From the NCBI GenBank assembly GCA_030830695.1, contig JAURML010000043.1, positions 1 through 43,409 of the forward strand: DNA of 43,409 bases. The letters run 5' to 3'. The stretch is from Caenibius sp. (GTDB lineage Bacteria > Pseudomonadota > Alphaproteobacteria > Sphingomonadales > Sphingomonadaceae). Below the pieces are notes generated by a model. That model was not told where the DNA came from. It searched no databases and was given only the letters and a program-made list of their open reading frames with translations. The position numbers were made by a program, and so were the translations under genes. Positions 16,413 through 25,907 of the stretch are shown one piece after another (the first letter of the stretch is position 1; each line of letters begins with the position of its first letter).

Positions 16413-18020
16413 ATGTTCGGTCGCGTAAAACCACTCGATGCCATTCTGGCGACAGCGGAAAAGAAGAGCCTGCATCGCAGCCTTGGCGCTTTCCAGCTGA
16501 CGATGCTCGGCGTCGGTGCGGTGATCGGCACGGGGATTTTCGTTCTGACCGCAGAGGCGGCCCAGAAGGCCGGGCCAGGCATGATGCTGAGCTTTGTCAT
16601 CGCTGGCGTGGTCTGTGCGGTGGCGGCGCTGTGCTATTCAGAAATGGCTTCGATGGTGCCGGTTTCAGGTTCGGCCTATACTTACAGCTATGCCGTAATG
16701 GGCGAGACGCTGGCCTGGATGGTGGGCTGGGCGCTGGTGCTGGAATATGCGGTGGCGGCGGGTGCGGTGTCCGTTGGATGGTCCGGCTATTTCGTGGGCC
16801 TGTTGCGGGAGTATCTGGGGCTTGCGATTCCGCCAGAGCTGGTCAACGCCAATGCGCTTATTGCACATATCAAGCTGGCGTTCGGAGCGCCGATGTCCGA
16901 CGAACTGGTCACCGCAATCGATGTGGGTGGCTATATCAATTTGCCGGCCTTCCTGATCGCCCTGCTTGTGACCTGGCTGCTCGTGATCGGGACACGCGAA
17001 AGCGCGATGGTCAATGCGGTGCTGGTGGTCGTCAAGATCACCGCGCTTACGGCCTTCATCGCACTCGCCATTCCGGTTATGAATTCCGACAATTTCGAGC
17101 CGTTTGCTCCGCTCGGCTTCGCGGGGATATCGGCTGCGGCTGCTTCGATCTTCTTCGCTTATGTCGGCTTCGATGCCGTCTCCACGGCAGCAGAAGAAAC
17201 GAAGAATCCGCAGCGCAACATGCCAATCGGGCTGATTGGCAGCCTGGGTATCTGCACGATCTTCTACCTGCTGGTGGCCTGGGGCGTTATCGGTTCGGTC
17301 GGGGCGCAGCCACTGTTAGACAGTGCAGGCAAGGGTATCGAACCGGGTAATGCAACCGCCATGGCGGCTGCTTGCGCGGATGTTGCCGGTCAGGCGGTGG
17401 TCTGTTCGAAAGAGGCACTGGCATGGACGCTGCGCGAGATTGGCTGGAAACAGATCGGCAATCTGGTCGGACTTGCGGCGGGCATCGCTCTGCCTTCCGT
17501 GGTGCTGATGATGATGTTTGGCCAGACCCGCATTTTCTTTGTGATGAGCCGTGACGGGCTGCTGCCCGAAGTCCTGAGCCGTGTGCATCCCAAATATCAC
17601 ACGCCGCATGTTGTCACGATCATTACCGGCATTGCGGTCGCCTGCTTCGCGGCGCTGTTCCCGGTCGGCCTGCTGGCTGATATTTCCAATTCCGGCACCC
17701 TGTTCGCCTTTGCCATGGTGGCCATCGCCGTGATGGTCCTGCGCCGGACCGATCCATCCCGTCACCGCCCCTTCCGGACCCCGGCGGTGAATCTTGTTGC
17801 GCCGCTGGCCATTGCTGGCTGCGTCTATCTGTTCTTCAGCCTGTCAGGATACACGCTCTCCTTGTTTGCGGGCTGGGCTGTGTTCGGCCTGTTCGTCTAT
17901 TTCTTCTATGGGCGCAGGCACAGCCATGTCGGACGCGGTCATGTCGAAGTGCATGAGGGCGATCCCGAAACACCGCCGCGGCCGGTGCCGCCGCTGCCCG
18001 GAGGGGTCGAACTAGACTGA
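16413..18020 (+). CDS. APC superfamily amino acid permease
   Basis: This 535-residue permease has about twelve to fourteen membrane spans. The conserved TM1 glycine motif [18 protein letters not shown] is present, followed by [18 protein letters not shown] and, in TM6, [19 protein letters not shown] followed by TKNPQRNMP, typical of the cationic amino acid transporter (CAT) branch. The C-terminal tail is polar and Pro-rich ([14 protein letters not shown]). GGGGAG at 16401-16406 is correctly spaced for the ATG at 16413 and too close for the ATG at 16407. A terminator hairpin follows. Substrate specificity is not readable. Confidence 0.9.
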   Translation: MFGRVKPLDAILATAEKKSLHRSLGAFQLTMLGVGAVIGTGIFVLTAEAAQKAGPGMMLSFVIAGVVCAVAALCYSEMASMVPVSGSAYTYSYAVMGETLAWMVGWALVLEYAVAAGAVSVGWSGYFVGLLREYLGLAIPPELVNANALIAHIKLAFGAPMSDELVTAIDVGGYINLPAFLIALLVTWLLVIGTRESAMVNAVLVVVKITALTAFIALAIPVMNSDNFEPFAPLGFAGISAAAASIFFAYVGFDAVSTAAEETKNPQRNMPIGLIGSLGICTIFYLLVAWGVIGSVGAQPLLDSAGKGIEPGNATAMAAACADVAGQAVVCSKEALAWTLREIGWKQIGNLVGLAAGIALPSVVLMMMFGQTRIFFVMSRDGLLPEVLSRVHPKYHTPHVVTIITGIAVACFAALFPVGLLADISNSGTLFAFAMVAIAVMVLRRTDPSRHRPFRTPAVNLVAPLAIAGCVYLFFSLSGYTLSLFAGWAVFGLFVYFFYGRRHSHVGRGHVEVHEGDPETPPRPVPPLPGGVELD

Positions 18021-18039
18021 ACTCTGTTCGTTTGACTGG

Positions 18040-18071
18040 AAAGGGGCCGTTCCGACCAGAGCGGCCCTTTT
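18040..18071 (+). terminator. Intrinsic terminator after APC permease
   Basis: AAAGGGGCCG (18040-18049) pairs with CGGCCCTTTT (18062-18071) with one G-U pair and ends in a T run. It separates the permease from the SOS promoter that starts 13 bases later. Confidence 0.8.
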
Positions 18072-18083
18072 CATTTGTATCTC

Positions 18084-18118
18084 TTGCGAATCGCTCTGCT
18101 TGAGAACATAATAAGAAC
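18084..18118 (+). promoter_or_regulatory. SOS promoter with LexA box for imuA-imuB-dnaE2
   Basis: TTGCGA (18084-18089) and CATAAT (18107-18112) are spaced by 17 bases, a good sigma-70-type promoter. The alphaproteobacterial LexA box GAAC-N7-GAAC occupies 18104-18118 exactly (GAAC at 18104 and at 18115) and overlaps the -10 element, so bound LexA would block polymerase. Expected transcript start is near 18119, giving a roughly 14-base leader before imuA. Confidence 0.88.
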
Positions 18119-18132
18119 ATGGAGCGATTCTC

Positions 18133-18876
18133 ATGACCTGTTTGCCTGCCCTTCCGGCTGGCTGTTCCGGCGCCTCGTGGCGGCCGAGGCTGGCGGTGCC
18201 AGCGCGGAAGGAAGAAATATTTGCATCCGGGCGCGAAGCTTGCGGCGCGGCCCTGGCCTTGGCACTGGCCTGTGATCGGTTGCTGAACCCGTCAGACGAA
18301 GCGAGCGCCCCGCAGCGGGATGAACGAAGCTGGCTGTGGGTGCAGGACAGGGCGGCGATGCGCCTTGGCGGACGGCCCTATGTGCCGGGTCTTCCGGTGC
18401 GGCTGCGTCACCGGCTGATTCATGTTGCTGCGGAAAAACCGCAGGATGCGCTGTTCGCTCTTGAAGAGGGGCTGCGCTGCCTTGGCCTGGCTTTCGTCAT
18501 CGGGGAGATCGCCGGTAATCCCCGCGCGCTCAATTTCACCGCCTCGCGCCGTCTGGCCGTGGCAGCGGAACGGCACGGGGTGCCTCTGTTCCTGGTCCGG
18601 ATCGATGCGGAGCGCGATCCTGGCGCGGCACGGATGCGCTGGGCCGTGCAGTCAGCCGCTTCGCCACCACCGCGCTGGAACCTGCAGGCACCCGGCGTGC
18701 CCAGTTGGCGGGCAGAACTGTTTCGCGCCCGCGTTCACAGACCCGGAGAATGGATATTGCGTGATGATGGAGGGAGCCTCATCGCCAGCGTCAGGCCTGC
18801 CGCCGCGCCGGATCATGACGTTGTGGCTGGCCAATCTGGCGATCGATCGCTGGCGGGGCAGGCTGGCGCCAAATGA
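18133..18876 (+). CDS. imuA: ImuA family mutagenesis protein
   Basis: This 247-residue protein is the RecA/SulA-like first member of the inducible mutagenesis cassette. A degenerate RecA-like core is visible (AACGAALALALACDRLL-type helix, DERSWLWVQDRAAMRLGGRP, DALFALEEGLRCLGLAFVIG, SRRLAVAAERHGVPLFLVRI). No intact Walker A box is present, as is usual for ImuA. It is thought to modulate RecA and to be needed with ImuB for damage-induced mutagenesis. GGAG at 18121-18124 sits eight bases before the ATG. Its 3' end overlaps the probable imuB start by about 110 bases, which is longer than usual and makes the imuB start uncertain. Confidence 0.85.
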   Translation: MTCLPALPAGCSGASWRPRLAVPARKEEIFASGREACGAALALALACDRLLNPSDEASAPQRDERSWLWVQDRAAMRLGGRPYVPGLPVRLRHRLIHVAAEKPQDALFALEEGLRCLGLAFVIGEIAGNPRALNFTASRRLAVAAERHGVPLFLVRIDAERDPGAARMRWAVQSAASPPPRWNLQAPGVPSWRAELFRARVHRPGEWILRDDGGSLIASVRPAAAPDHDVVAGQSGDRSLAGQAGAK

Positions 18877-20362
18877 ACGGCATGGGGCCGATGCCACGCC
18901 GCTCGCCCTGATCGGCGAAACGGCGCATGGCCCGCGCATAGAAGCAGTCAACGCAGCAGGGCTTGGCGCAGGCGCAGAGGCGGGCATGATGCTGGCCGAT
19001 GCGCGAGCGCTGTGCCCGCAGATTGCCACGGCCCCTGCCGATCCGGCGGGCGACCTTGCCTTTCTGGAAACATTCGCACTGTGGGCGCAGCGCTGGGGGC
19101 CGTGGAGCGCGCTGGACCCGCCCGATGGCGTGCTGGTGGATGTAACCGGGGTAGCGCATCTGTTCGGCGGGGAAGCGACCCTTCTGGCCGAGGCACGCCG
19201 CCTGCTGGCTGGACGCGGGCTGGCCGTGCGCGCGGCCATTGCCCCCACTGCCGGGGCTGCCTGGGCGCTGGCGCATTTCGGCACATGTTCAGGGCGGGAA
19301 CAGGCGATCCTGCCAGCGGATGAGGATGCGGCCATGCGGTTGGCCGATCTGCCGGTGGCGGCGCTGCGGCTTGATGGGGATGTGCTGCTGGTGCTGCGCC
19401 GCCTCGGGCTGAGGCGGATTGGCGACCTGACCAGGATTGGCCGGGATGCATTGCAACGCCGGTTCCGCAGCCGTCATTCCCCCGCCGCCAATCCGCTTGT
19501 CCGGCTTGACCAGTTGCTGGGCCGCGTGCCCGAACCATTGCTGCCGGTAATGGCGGTGGAGGCGCCGCTGGTCTTGCGCCGCCTGCTGGAACCGCTCCGC
19601 CATCGGGGGCTGCTGGACCGGGTCGTGACGGAGCTTGCAAGCGACATGGCGCGCGAACTGGAAGGCCGGGGGCAGGGCGCCCGCAGGCTGGAACTCGGCC
19701 TCTGGCGGGTCGACGGAGATGTGCTGCTGCGCCGGCTGGAACTGGCCGCTGCCACGCGCGACCCGGCGCATATGACGCGGCTGCTTGCCGAAAAGCTGGG
19801 CGATGTGGAAGCTGGTTTCGGTATAGAGCTGGTCCGGCTGCGCGCCAGCTGGACGCAACCCCTGCCGCTCACCCAGTCCGGTTTTGAGGCGACTGGTGAA
19901 GATCATGGCACATCGCTTGCTGCCTGTATGGACCGGCTGATCGTGCGGCTGGGGGAACAGGCGGTGCGCCGCCCCCTGCCGCATGCCAGCCACCTGCCTG
20001 AACGGGCCCAGCGCTGGCACCCTCCGTTTGAGGCGGCGTGTGCTGTGCAGGACGAACTGGCCTTTCACGCCCGCCCGCTCAAGCTGCTCGACCGGGCAGA
20101 ACCGATTACCGTGCTTTATGCCACGCCTGATGGTTTGCCGCGCCGTTTCCGCTGGCGCGGGCAGTTGCACGAAGTGGTCCGCGCCGAAGGGCCGGAACGG
20201 ATCGCACCGGAATGGTGGCGCGAACGCTCGACTGCGCGGCTACGCGATTATTACCGGGTCGAGGATGAGGCGGGGCGGCGTTACTGGCTCTATCGCCTGG
20301 GTCTGGCCGGGGACGGGCGCGGCGGCATGCCGCAGTGGTTTCTGCACGGGCTGTGCGCCTGA
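18767..20362 (+). CDS. imuB: ImuB, Y-family polymerase-like accessory protein
   Basis: The product is a 531-residue ImuB, a catalytically inactive Y-family polymerase relative that bridges ImuA, the beta clamp and DnaE2. The family N-terminus PPRRIMTLWLANLAIDR is present, and the palm segment reads VLVDVTGVAHLFGGEATLL, without the Asp-Glu catalytic pair of true DinB. An HhH-type region (LRRLGLRRIGDLTRIGRDAL) and the typical C-terminus RLRDYYRVEDEAGRRYWLYR follow. The frame extends to 18422; I choose the ATG at 18767 (18764 is equivalent) so that the RR-x-LWL motif is inside the protein, while ATG 18815 would remove it. The stop overlaps the dnaE2 start (TGATG). Confidence 0.87.
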   Translation: MEGASSPASGLPPRRIMTLWLANLAIDRWRGRLAPNERHGADATPLALIGETAHGPRIEAVNAAGLGAGAEAGMMLADARALCPQIATAPADPAGDLAFLETFALWAQRWGPWSALDPPDGVLVDVTGVAHLFGGEATLLAEARRLLAGRGLAVRAAIAPTAGAAWALAHFGTCSGREQAILPADEDAAMRLADLPVAALRLDGDVLLVLRRLGLRRIGDLTRIGRDALQRRFRSRHSPAANPLVRLDQLLGRVPEPLLPVMAVEAPLVLRRLLEPLRHRGLLDRVVTELASDMARELEGRGQGARRLELGLWRVDGDVLLRRLELAAATRDPAHMTRLLAEKLGDVEAGFGIELVRLRASWTQPLPLTQSGFEATGEDHGTSLAACMDRLIVRLGEQAVRRPLPHASHLPERAQRWHPPFEAACAVQDELAFHARPLKLLDRAEPITVLYATPDGLPRRFRWRGQLHEVVRAEGPERIAPEWWRERSTARLRDYYRVEDEAGRRYWLYRLGLAGDGRGGMPQWFLHGLCA

Positions 20363-23121
20363 TGCCCGACAGGCCGCCCGCCTCGCCGCGTTTCCGTGTC
20401 ACGCCTGATCCGGAGCATGCCCTGCCACCGACCCGGGCGTCTTTCATCGAACTGGGCGTTGCCAGCTGCTTTTCCTTCCTGCGCGGGGCGTCCGATGCGG
20501 CGGATCTGGCCACCACCGCCCGTGCGCTTGGTTACGATGCCATCGGGATTGCTGATGCCAATTCTATGGCCGGGGTGGTGCGCATGCATATCGCCGCGAA
20601 GGAATTGAAGCTGCGCCCGGTGATCGGTTGCCGGATCGAGACGGTGGAGGGGCTGGTTTTTCTCGCCTATCCGCGCGACCGTGCCGCCTATGGGCAGCTG
20701 TGCCAGCTCGTTTCCGCCGGGCGCATGACAACGCCGGACGGTGCATGGCAGGACAAGGGCATGTGCCAGATTACGCTTTCCATGCTGGCCGGGCATGCGG
20801 AAGGAGTCCAGCTGATCCTGTTGCCACCGGACGATCTGGCCAGGCGCTTCACCATTGGCGAACAGACCGGGAAAGTGGTCAGGCTGGATGGGGCAGCGCT
20901 GGATGCAGAGGTCTGCGGTCGCCTGGAAACAATCCTTCCTCAACTGACCGCTCAACTGCCCGGTTTGCGCCATGTCGCGGCCAGCTATCTTTACCGGGGT
21001 GACGATGTCACCCGGATCGAGCGGCTTGATGCGCTGGCCAGGGCCAATGGCCTGTCCATTCTTGCGACCAATGATGTTCATTATCACGCGCCCGAACGCC
21101 GCCCGCTTCAGGACGTGATGACGGCCATCCGTCACAAGCTGCCAGTGGTGCGGGCCGGCCATCTGCTGCACGCCAATGCCGAACGCCACCTGAAAGACCC
21201 GGCAGAGATGGAACGGCTGTTCGCGCGCTGGCCGCATGCAATCAAGGCCGCGCGCGAGGTGGCCGATGCCTGCCGGTTCAGCCTGGACGAACTGCGTTAT
21301 GAATATCCGCAGGAACGCTATCCCGGCGGCATGACGTCACAACAATGGCTGGAGAAGCTGACGTGGGACGGAGCTAAAACGCGTTACCCCAATGGTTTGC
21401 CAGAATCTGTTGAGGAGACTTTGGAACGTGAACTGGCGCTGATCGGCAAGCTGGAACTGGCCCGCTATTTTCTGACGATCAAGGATATTGTCGATTTCGC
21501 GCGGGCGCAAAATCCGCCGATCCTGTGCCAGGGGCGGGGATCAGCGGCCAATTCGGCGGTGTGTTATTGTCTGGAAATCACCTCTGTCGATCCTGCTCGC
21601 CACCAGTTGCTGTTTGACCGTTTCATCTCTGAAGAACGCAAGGAGCCGCCCGATATCGACGTTGATTTCGAGCATGAGCGGCGTGAGGAGGTGATCCAGT
21701 ATATTTACCGGAAATACGGCCGCCACCGCGCCGGGCTATGCGCCACGGTGATTCATTACCGGCCGCGCATGGCAATCCGCGAAGTGGGCAAGGCAATGGG
21801 GCTTTCGGAAGATGTCACCTCGGCCCTGGCCCGCACCGTATGGGGCAGCTGGGGCAAGGAAATCGGTGAGCGCCATGTGGCGGAAACGGGCATGAATCTG
21901 AATGACCCGCATCTGCGGCGTGTTCTCAGACTGACCGAACAGATGATTGGAATGCCACGTCATTTGTCCCAGCATGTGGGTGGCTTCATTCTGACCGAGG
22001 GTGCCCTGACGCAAACCGTGCCGATCGGCAATGGCGCCATGCCGGATCGCAGCTTCATCGAATGGGACAAGGACGATATTGATGCGCTGGGCATACTGAA
22101 GATCGATATCCTCGCGCTGGGCATGCTGACCTGCATCAGGAAAGCCCTCGATCTGATCGAAAATCATCATGAAAGGCATCTGGCTCTGGCCACTGTCCCG
22201 CGTGAGGACCGGGCGGTTTATGCCATGTTGTGCAAGGGCGATTCGCTGGGGGTTTTCCAGGTGGAGAGCCGGGCGCAGATGAACATGCTGCCCCGGTTGC
22301 GCCCGCGTGAATTCTATGACCTGGTGATCCAGGTGGCGATCGTGCGCCCCGGCCCGATCCAGGGTGACATGGTCCACCCTTATCTCAAACGGCGACGCGG
22401 GGCGGAACCGGTTTCAATCCCTGCGCCCGCGCCTGAGCACGGCCCGCCGGACGAACTTTCCAGCATTCTTGCCCGGACGCTGGGCGTGCCCATCTTTCAG
22501 GAACAGGCGATGAAGATCGCGCTGGATGCGGCCAGATTTTCTTCCGCGGAAGCCAACCGGCTGAGGAAGGCGATGGCCACGTTCCGCAGCCGGGGGAAAG
22601 TGGACGAGCTGGAAGAGATGATGGTCGAACGGATGGTGGCGCGCGGTTACGATCGCGACTTCGCTCAACGCTGCTTCAACCAGATCCGGGGGTTTGGCGA
22701 ATATGGCTTCCCGGAAAGCCATGCTGCCAGCTTCGCGCATCTTGTCTATGTTTCGAGCTGGCTGAAATGCCACTTTCCGGCGGCTTTTGCCTGTGCGCTG
22801 CTCAATTCCCAGCCGATGGGTTTCTATGCCCCGGCCCAGATCGTGCGCGATGCCCGCGAACATGGGGTGGAGGTGCGCCCCGCAGATGTGAATCATTCAC
22901 TGTGGGATTGCACGCTGGAACCGGTGAGCGGCGGCGTGGTCGCTCTGCGCCTCGGCCTGAGGCAGGTGGACGGGTTGCCTGAACATGTTGCAGCCAGGCT
23001 GGTGGCCGCGCGCGAAAGCGGTTCGTTTGACAGCGTCGGCGCATTGCAGGACCGGGCGGGGCTTTCTCCCGCGCATCTCGAAAGGCTGGCCAGCGCCGAT
23101 TGCTTCACATCGCTGGCCTGA
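20362..23121 (+). CDS. dnaE2: Error-prone DNA polymerase DnaE2 (ImuC), 5' part before a frameshift
   Basis: This frame encodes 919 residues of ImuC/DnaE2, the translesion polymerase of the SOS cassette. The PHP domain begins IELGVASCFSFLRGASDAAD, and the palm catalytic aspartates lie in PPDIDVDFEHERREEVIQYI. The fingers and the beta-binding/HhH region (GFGEYGFPESHAASFAHLVY) are intact. The frame ends prematurely at a TGA (23119-23121) inside the segment ERLASADCFTSLA. The rest of the protein continues in another frame from about 23115, and one extra G in the GG at 23115-23116 would restore SLGLTRRQALW. As read, the product lacks the C-terminal OB fold. A sequencing error is an alternative to true mutation. 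Confidence 0.9.
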   Translation: MPDRPPASPRFRVTPDPEHALPPTRASFIELGVASCFSFLRGASDAADLATTARALGYDAIGIADANSMAGVVRMHIAAKELKLRPVIGCRIETVEGLVFLAYPRDRAAYGQLCQLVSAGRMTTPDGAWQDKGMCQITLSMLAGHAEGVQLILLPPDDLARRFTIGEQTGKVVRLDGAALDAEVCGRLETILPQLTAQLPGLRHVAASYLYRGDDVTRIERLDALARANGLSILATNDVHYHAPERRPLQDVMTAIRHKLPVVRAGHLLHANAERHLKDPAEMERLFARWPHAIKAAREVADACRFSLDELRYEYPQERYPGGMTSQQWLEKLTWDGAKTRYPNGLPESVEETLERELALIGKLELARYFLTIKDIVDFARAQNPPILCQGRGSAANSAVCYCLEITSVDPARHQLLFDRFISEERKEPPDIDVDFEHERREEVIQYIYRKYGRHRAGLCATVIHYRPRMAIREVGKAMGLSEDVTSALARTVWGSWGKEIGERHVAETGMNLNDPHLRRVLRLTEQMIGMPRHLSQHVGGFILTEGALTQTVPIGNGAMPDRSFIEWDKDDIDALGILKIDILALGMLTCIRKALDLIENHHERHLALATVPREDRAVYAMLCKGDSLGVFQVESRAQMNMLPRLRPREFYDLVIQVAIVRPGPIQGDMVHPYLKRRRGAEPVSIPAPAPEHGPPDELSSILARTLGVPIFQEQAMKIALDAARFSSAEANRLRKAMATFRSRGKVDELEEMMVERMVARGYDRDFAQRCFNQIRGFGEYGFPESHAASFAHLVYVSSWLKCHFPAAFACALLNSQPMGFYAPAQIVRDAREHGVEVRPADVNHSLWDCTLEPVSGGVVALRLGLRQVDGLPEHVAARLVAARESGSFDSVGALQDRAGLSPAHLERLASADCFTSLA

Positions 23122-23723
23122 CGCGGCGGCAGGCGCTGTGGGATGCGCGCAGCCTGGTCACGGCACCCGAACTGCCGTTGTTTGCGGCCGCCCGGGCGCA
23201 TGCCGAAGGGGCGGAGCGGATCATGACCCGCCTGCCGGCCATGCCGCTTTGCGAGGAAGTGGTGGCCGATTACCAGACCATGCGCCTTTCGCTGAAAGCG
23301 CATCCTCTGGCATTCCTGCGTGCCGGACTGGCCGAGCGCGGTTTTACGCGGGCGAGCGAGCTGCGCGATCGGAAATTCCGGTCCATGGTCAGTGTCGCCG
23401 GGGTGGTGTTGATCCGTCAGCGGCCGGGCTCGGCCAAGGGGGTCTGCTTCATCACGCTGGAGGATGAGACCGGGGTGGTCAATCTGGTGGTCTGGCCGGA
23501 CATGATGGAAAGATATCGCAAGGTGGTGATGGGCGCGCGGCTGATAGAGGTGCGCGGACGCGTCGAATATGATGACGAGGTGCTGCATGTGATCGCAGCG
23601 CATCTTGAGGATGCGACCGGCCAGTTGCAGCGCCTTGCCAGCGATCCGCTGCCGCCATCCGCCCGGCGCACCGGCCATCCGCGCGATGTACGAATTATAC
23701 CAAAATCACGCGATTTCCAATAA
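23100..23723 (+). pseudogene. dnaE2: DnaE2 C-terminal part, detached by the frameshift
   Basis: This frame, shifted by one base from the upstream part, carries the missing end of DnaE2. It reads GLTRRQALWDARSL, then the linker to an OB-fold domain (SVAGVVLIRQRPGSAKGVCF, ITLEDETGVVNLVVWPDMME) and the family's diagnostic C-terminus HPRDVRIIPKSRDF. The first in-frame start is TTG at 23100, with no ribosome site, so independent translation is doubtful. With one base inserted at the junction the whole gene (20362-23723) would encode 1120 residues, the normal DnaE2 size. Confidence 0.88.
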
Positions 23724-23734
23724 TTGCATGCAAT
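23723..23734. terminator. Weak palindrome between dnaE2 and phoB
   Basis: ATTGCATGCAAT is a perfect 12-base palindrome followed by TTTTC, located in the 14-base gap between the convergent dnaE2 and phoB stops. It is AT-rich and has no loop of its own, so it would be a weak terminator at best; calling it one rests on position. Confidence 0.3.
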
Positions 23735-23737
23735 TTT

Positions 23738-24427
23738 TCAGACAGGTTCGAGTGAATATCCTGCCGAACGCACAGTGCGGACCGGATCGGCGGCCCCGTC
23801 CATCTCGATCCCCTTGCGCAGGCGGCGGATGTGGACGTCAACCGTGCGTTCCTCGATCTCGCTGCCCGTTCCCCACACCGCATCCAGCAGTTGTCCGCGC
23901 GAAAAGACCCGGCCGGGATGTTCCATCAGGAATTGCAGCAAGCGGTATTCGGTCGGGCCAAGCGCCAGCTTCTGCCCTTTGCGCTCCACCCGGTGCGCCA
24001 CCGGGTCCAGCGTCAGATCGCCGACGGTCAGCGTTTCCCCGGCCAGTGCGGGACGGACGCGGCGCAGCACGGCAGACACGCGCGCCTGCAGTTCGCGCGG
24101 TGAGAACGGCTTGGTCAGATAATCGTCAGCCCCGGTATCGAGGCCACGAATCCGGTCATCCTCGGCGCCGCGTGCGGTCAGCATGATGATCGGAACATTG
24201 GCCGTGGCCGGATCACGCCGCAGGCGGCGGCAAACCTCGATCCCGCTGGTTCCTTCGATCATCCAGTCCAGAATGATGAGGTCAGGGATATCTTCCGCCG
24301 CCAGCAGCAGCGCCTCATCGCCATCGCCCGTCGCGCGGACATGATAGCCTTCGCGCCGGAAGCGGAACTCTAGCAATTCGGCCAACGCCTTGTCATCTTC
24401 GACCAGCAGAAGCTTGGGCGTGCTCAT
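23738..24427 (-). CDS. phoB: Phosphate regulon response regulator PhoB
   Basis: The product is a 229-residue OmpR/PhoB-class response regulator. The receiver domain has the acidic pair VEDD near residue 9, the phospho-acceptor Asp in DLIILDWMIEG, the Thr in IIMLTARG and Lys in YLTKPFSP. The C-terminal winged helix includes LGPTEYRLLQFLMEHPGRVF and RTVDVHIRRLRKGIE. Phosphorylated by PhoR under phosphate starvation, it binds Pho boxes such as the one at 28666-28683. Its ATG overlaps the phoU stop (ATGA), so it is the last gene of the pst operon. Confidence 0.96.
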   Translation of the reverse strand: MSTPKLLLVEDDKALAELLEFRFRREGYHVRATGDGDEALLLAAEDIPDLIILDWMIEGTSGIEVCRRLRRDPATANVPIIMLTARGAEDDRIRGLDTGADDYLTKPFSPRELQARVSAVLRRVRPALAGETLTVGDLTLDPVAHRVERKGQKLALGPTEYRLLQFLMEHPGRVFSRGQLLDAVWGTGSEIEERTVDVHIRRLRKGIEMDGAADPVRTVRSAGYSLEPV

Positions 24428-25089
24428 TCTTCGACGGGATAAGTGCCGAGCGCGGCGAAATGCACCATCTCCGCCACATTGGTGGCATGGTCGCCGATCC
24501 GCTCCAGATTGCGCGTGATGAACAGCAACTGGGCCGCGCTGCTGATGGTCGAGGGGTTTTCGATCATATGCGAGACGAGGTTGCGGAAAATGCTGTTGTA
24601 GAAGGCATCGACCTTTGCATCCCGCTCAATCACGTCAAGCGCCAGCGCCGCATCGCGCGCGGCATAGGCGGTCATCACATCGTGGACCATGTCAGTCGCC
24701 ACCTCGGCCATGGCCGGAAGCAGGGTGAGAGGTTCGAATGCCTTGCTGACCTCGATCCGTTCGACCCGCTTGGCGATATTCTTGGCATAGTCGCCAATGC
24801 GTTCGAGCATCCCCGCAATTTTCAGCGCAGCGACAACTTCGCGCAGATCGTCAGCCATCGGAGCCCGCAGCGCGATCACACGCACAGCAAGCCGGTCCAC
24901 TTCCGCTTCCAGCGCATCGAGTTTCTTGTCGCGCATCACCACCGCATCGGCCAGTTCGAGATTGCGATGAATCAGGGCGTGCACCGCTTCCTGGGCCGAC
25001 AGTTCGGCAAGCCCGCCCATCTCGGCGATCAGGCCGCGCAGGCGGGCGATTTCCTCGTCAAATGATCTGACAGTGTGTTCCGTACCCAT
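24424..25089 (-). CDS. phoU: Phosphate signalling protein PhoU
   Basis: The product is a 221-residue PhoU, a two-repeat three-helix-bundle protein that links the PstSCAB transporter to PhoR and keeps the regulon off when phosphate is plentiful. Both halves carry the metal-binding-type motif: IGDYAKNIAKRVERIE in the first and RIGDHATNVAEMVHF in the second. Length is normal. It overlaps pstB by one base (TGATG) upstream and phoB by four bases downstream, so its dose is tied to both. Confidence 0.96.
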   Translation of the reverse strand: MGTEHTVRSFDEEIARLRGLIAEMGGLAELSAQEAVHALIHRNLELADAVVMRDKKLDALEAEVDRLAVRVIALRAPMADDLREVVAALKIAGMLERIGDYAKNIAKRVERIEVSKAFEPLTLLPAMAEVATDMVHDVMTAYAARDAALALDVIERDAKVDAFYNSIFRNLVSHMIENPSTISSAAQLLFITRNLERIGDHATNVAEMVHFAALGTYPVEE

Positions 25090-25907
25090 CAGCCATAACG
25101 CCCCGTAATGTAATCCTTGGTCCGTTCCTTGACCGGATTGGTGAAGATATCGGAGGTCGAGCCGTATTCGACCATCTCGCCAAGATGGAAGAACGCCGTC
25201 CGCTGCGAAACGCGTGCGGCCTGCTGCATCGAGTGAGTGACGATGATGATTGCGTAACGCCCGCGCAATTCGTCAATCAGCTCCTCGATCTTGGCGGTGG
25301 CGATGGGGTCGAGTGCGGAGCACGGTTCATCCATCAGAATGACCTCGGGATCGACGGCGATGGCGCGCGCGATGCACAACCGCTGCTGCTGGCCACCGGA
25401 CAGGGCCGTGCCGCTGTCTATCAGCCGGTCCTTCACCTCGTTCCACAGGCCGGCCCGTTCCAGCGATCGCTGCACGATCTCGTCAAGATCAGCCTTGTTT
25501 TCAGCCAGCCCGTGAATGCGCGGCCCATAAGCGATGTTCTCGTAAATCGACTTGGGGAAGGGGTTGGGCTTCTGGAACACCATGCCCACCCGCGCGCGCA
25601 GCTGGACCACGTCCATCGTGCCGATATCCACGCCATCAAGCCTGATTTCGCCGGTAACACGGGCCGAAGGGATGGTATCGTTCATCCGGTTCAACGCGCG
25701 CAGGAAGGTCGATTTCCCGCAGCCTGACGGCCCGATGAAGGCCGTGACATATCTGGTTTCAATATCGATCGAGACGCTGTCGATCGCACGCTTCTCGCCA
25801 TAAAAGACCGAAACGTCGCGCGCGCTCATCTTCGGGGTGAGATCGCTGGGCAAGGCTGATGCCTCCTTCACGGGAACCATGGTTTCGGTTGGCTGATTGC
25901 TCACCAT
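25089..25907 (-). CDS. pstB: Phosphate ABC transporter ATP-binding protein PstB
   Basis: This 272-residue ABC ATPase energises phosphate uptake through PstA/PstC. Walker A is [19 protein letters not shown], the Q-loop lies in [20 protein letters not shown], the signature is [17 protein letters not shown], Walker B is [16 protein letters not shown] and the switch His follows in [15 protein letters not shown]. These are PstB-specific variants. About 25 residues precede the conserved start. The ATG overlaps the pstA stop by seven bases. Confidence 0.97.
   Translation of the reverse strand: MVSNQPTETMVPVKEASALPSDLTPKMSARDVSVFYGEKRAIDSVSIDIETRYVTAFIGPSGCGKSTFLRALNRMNDTIPSARVTGEIRLDGVDIGTMDVVQLRARVGMVFQKPNPFPKSIYENIAYGPRIHGLAENKADLDEIVQRSLERAGLWNEVKDRLIDSGTALSGGQQQRLCIARAIAVDPEVILMDEPCSALDPIATAKIEELIDELRGRYAIIIVTHSMQQAARVSQRTAFFHLGEMVEYGSTSDIFTNPVKERTKDYITGRYG

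Noticed and set aside
20290-21237. 315-codon open frame on the minus strand
   Set aside because: Antisense to dnaE2 and imuB; no start context.
23100-23130. Programmed ribosomal frameshifting in dnaE2
   Set aside because: No slippery heptamer, no internal ribosome-site-like stimulator and no plausible downstream pseudoknot were seen; simple base loss explains the junction better.
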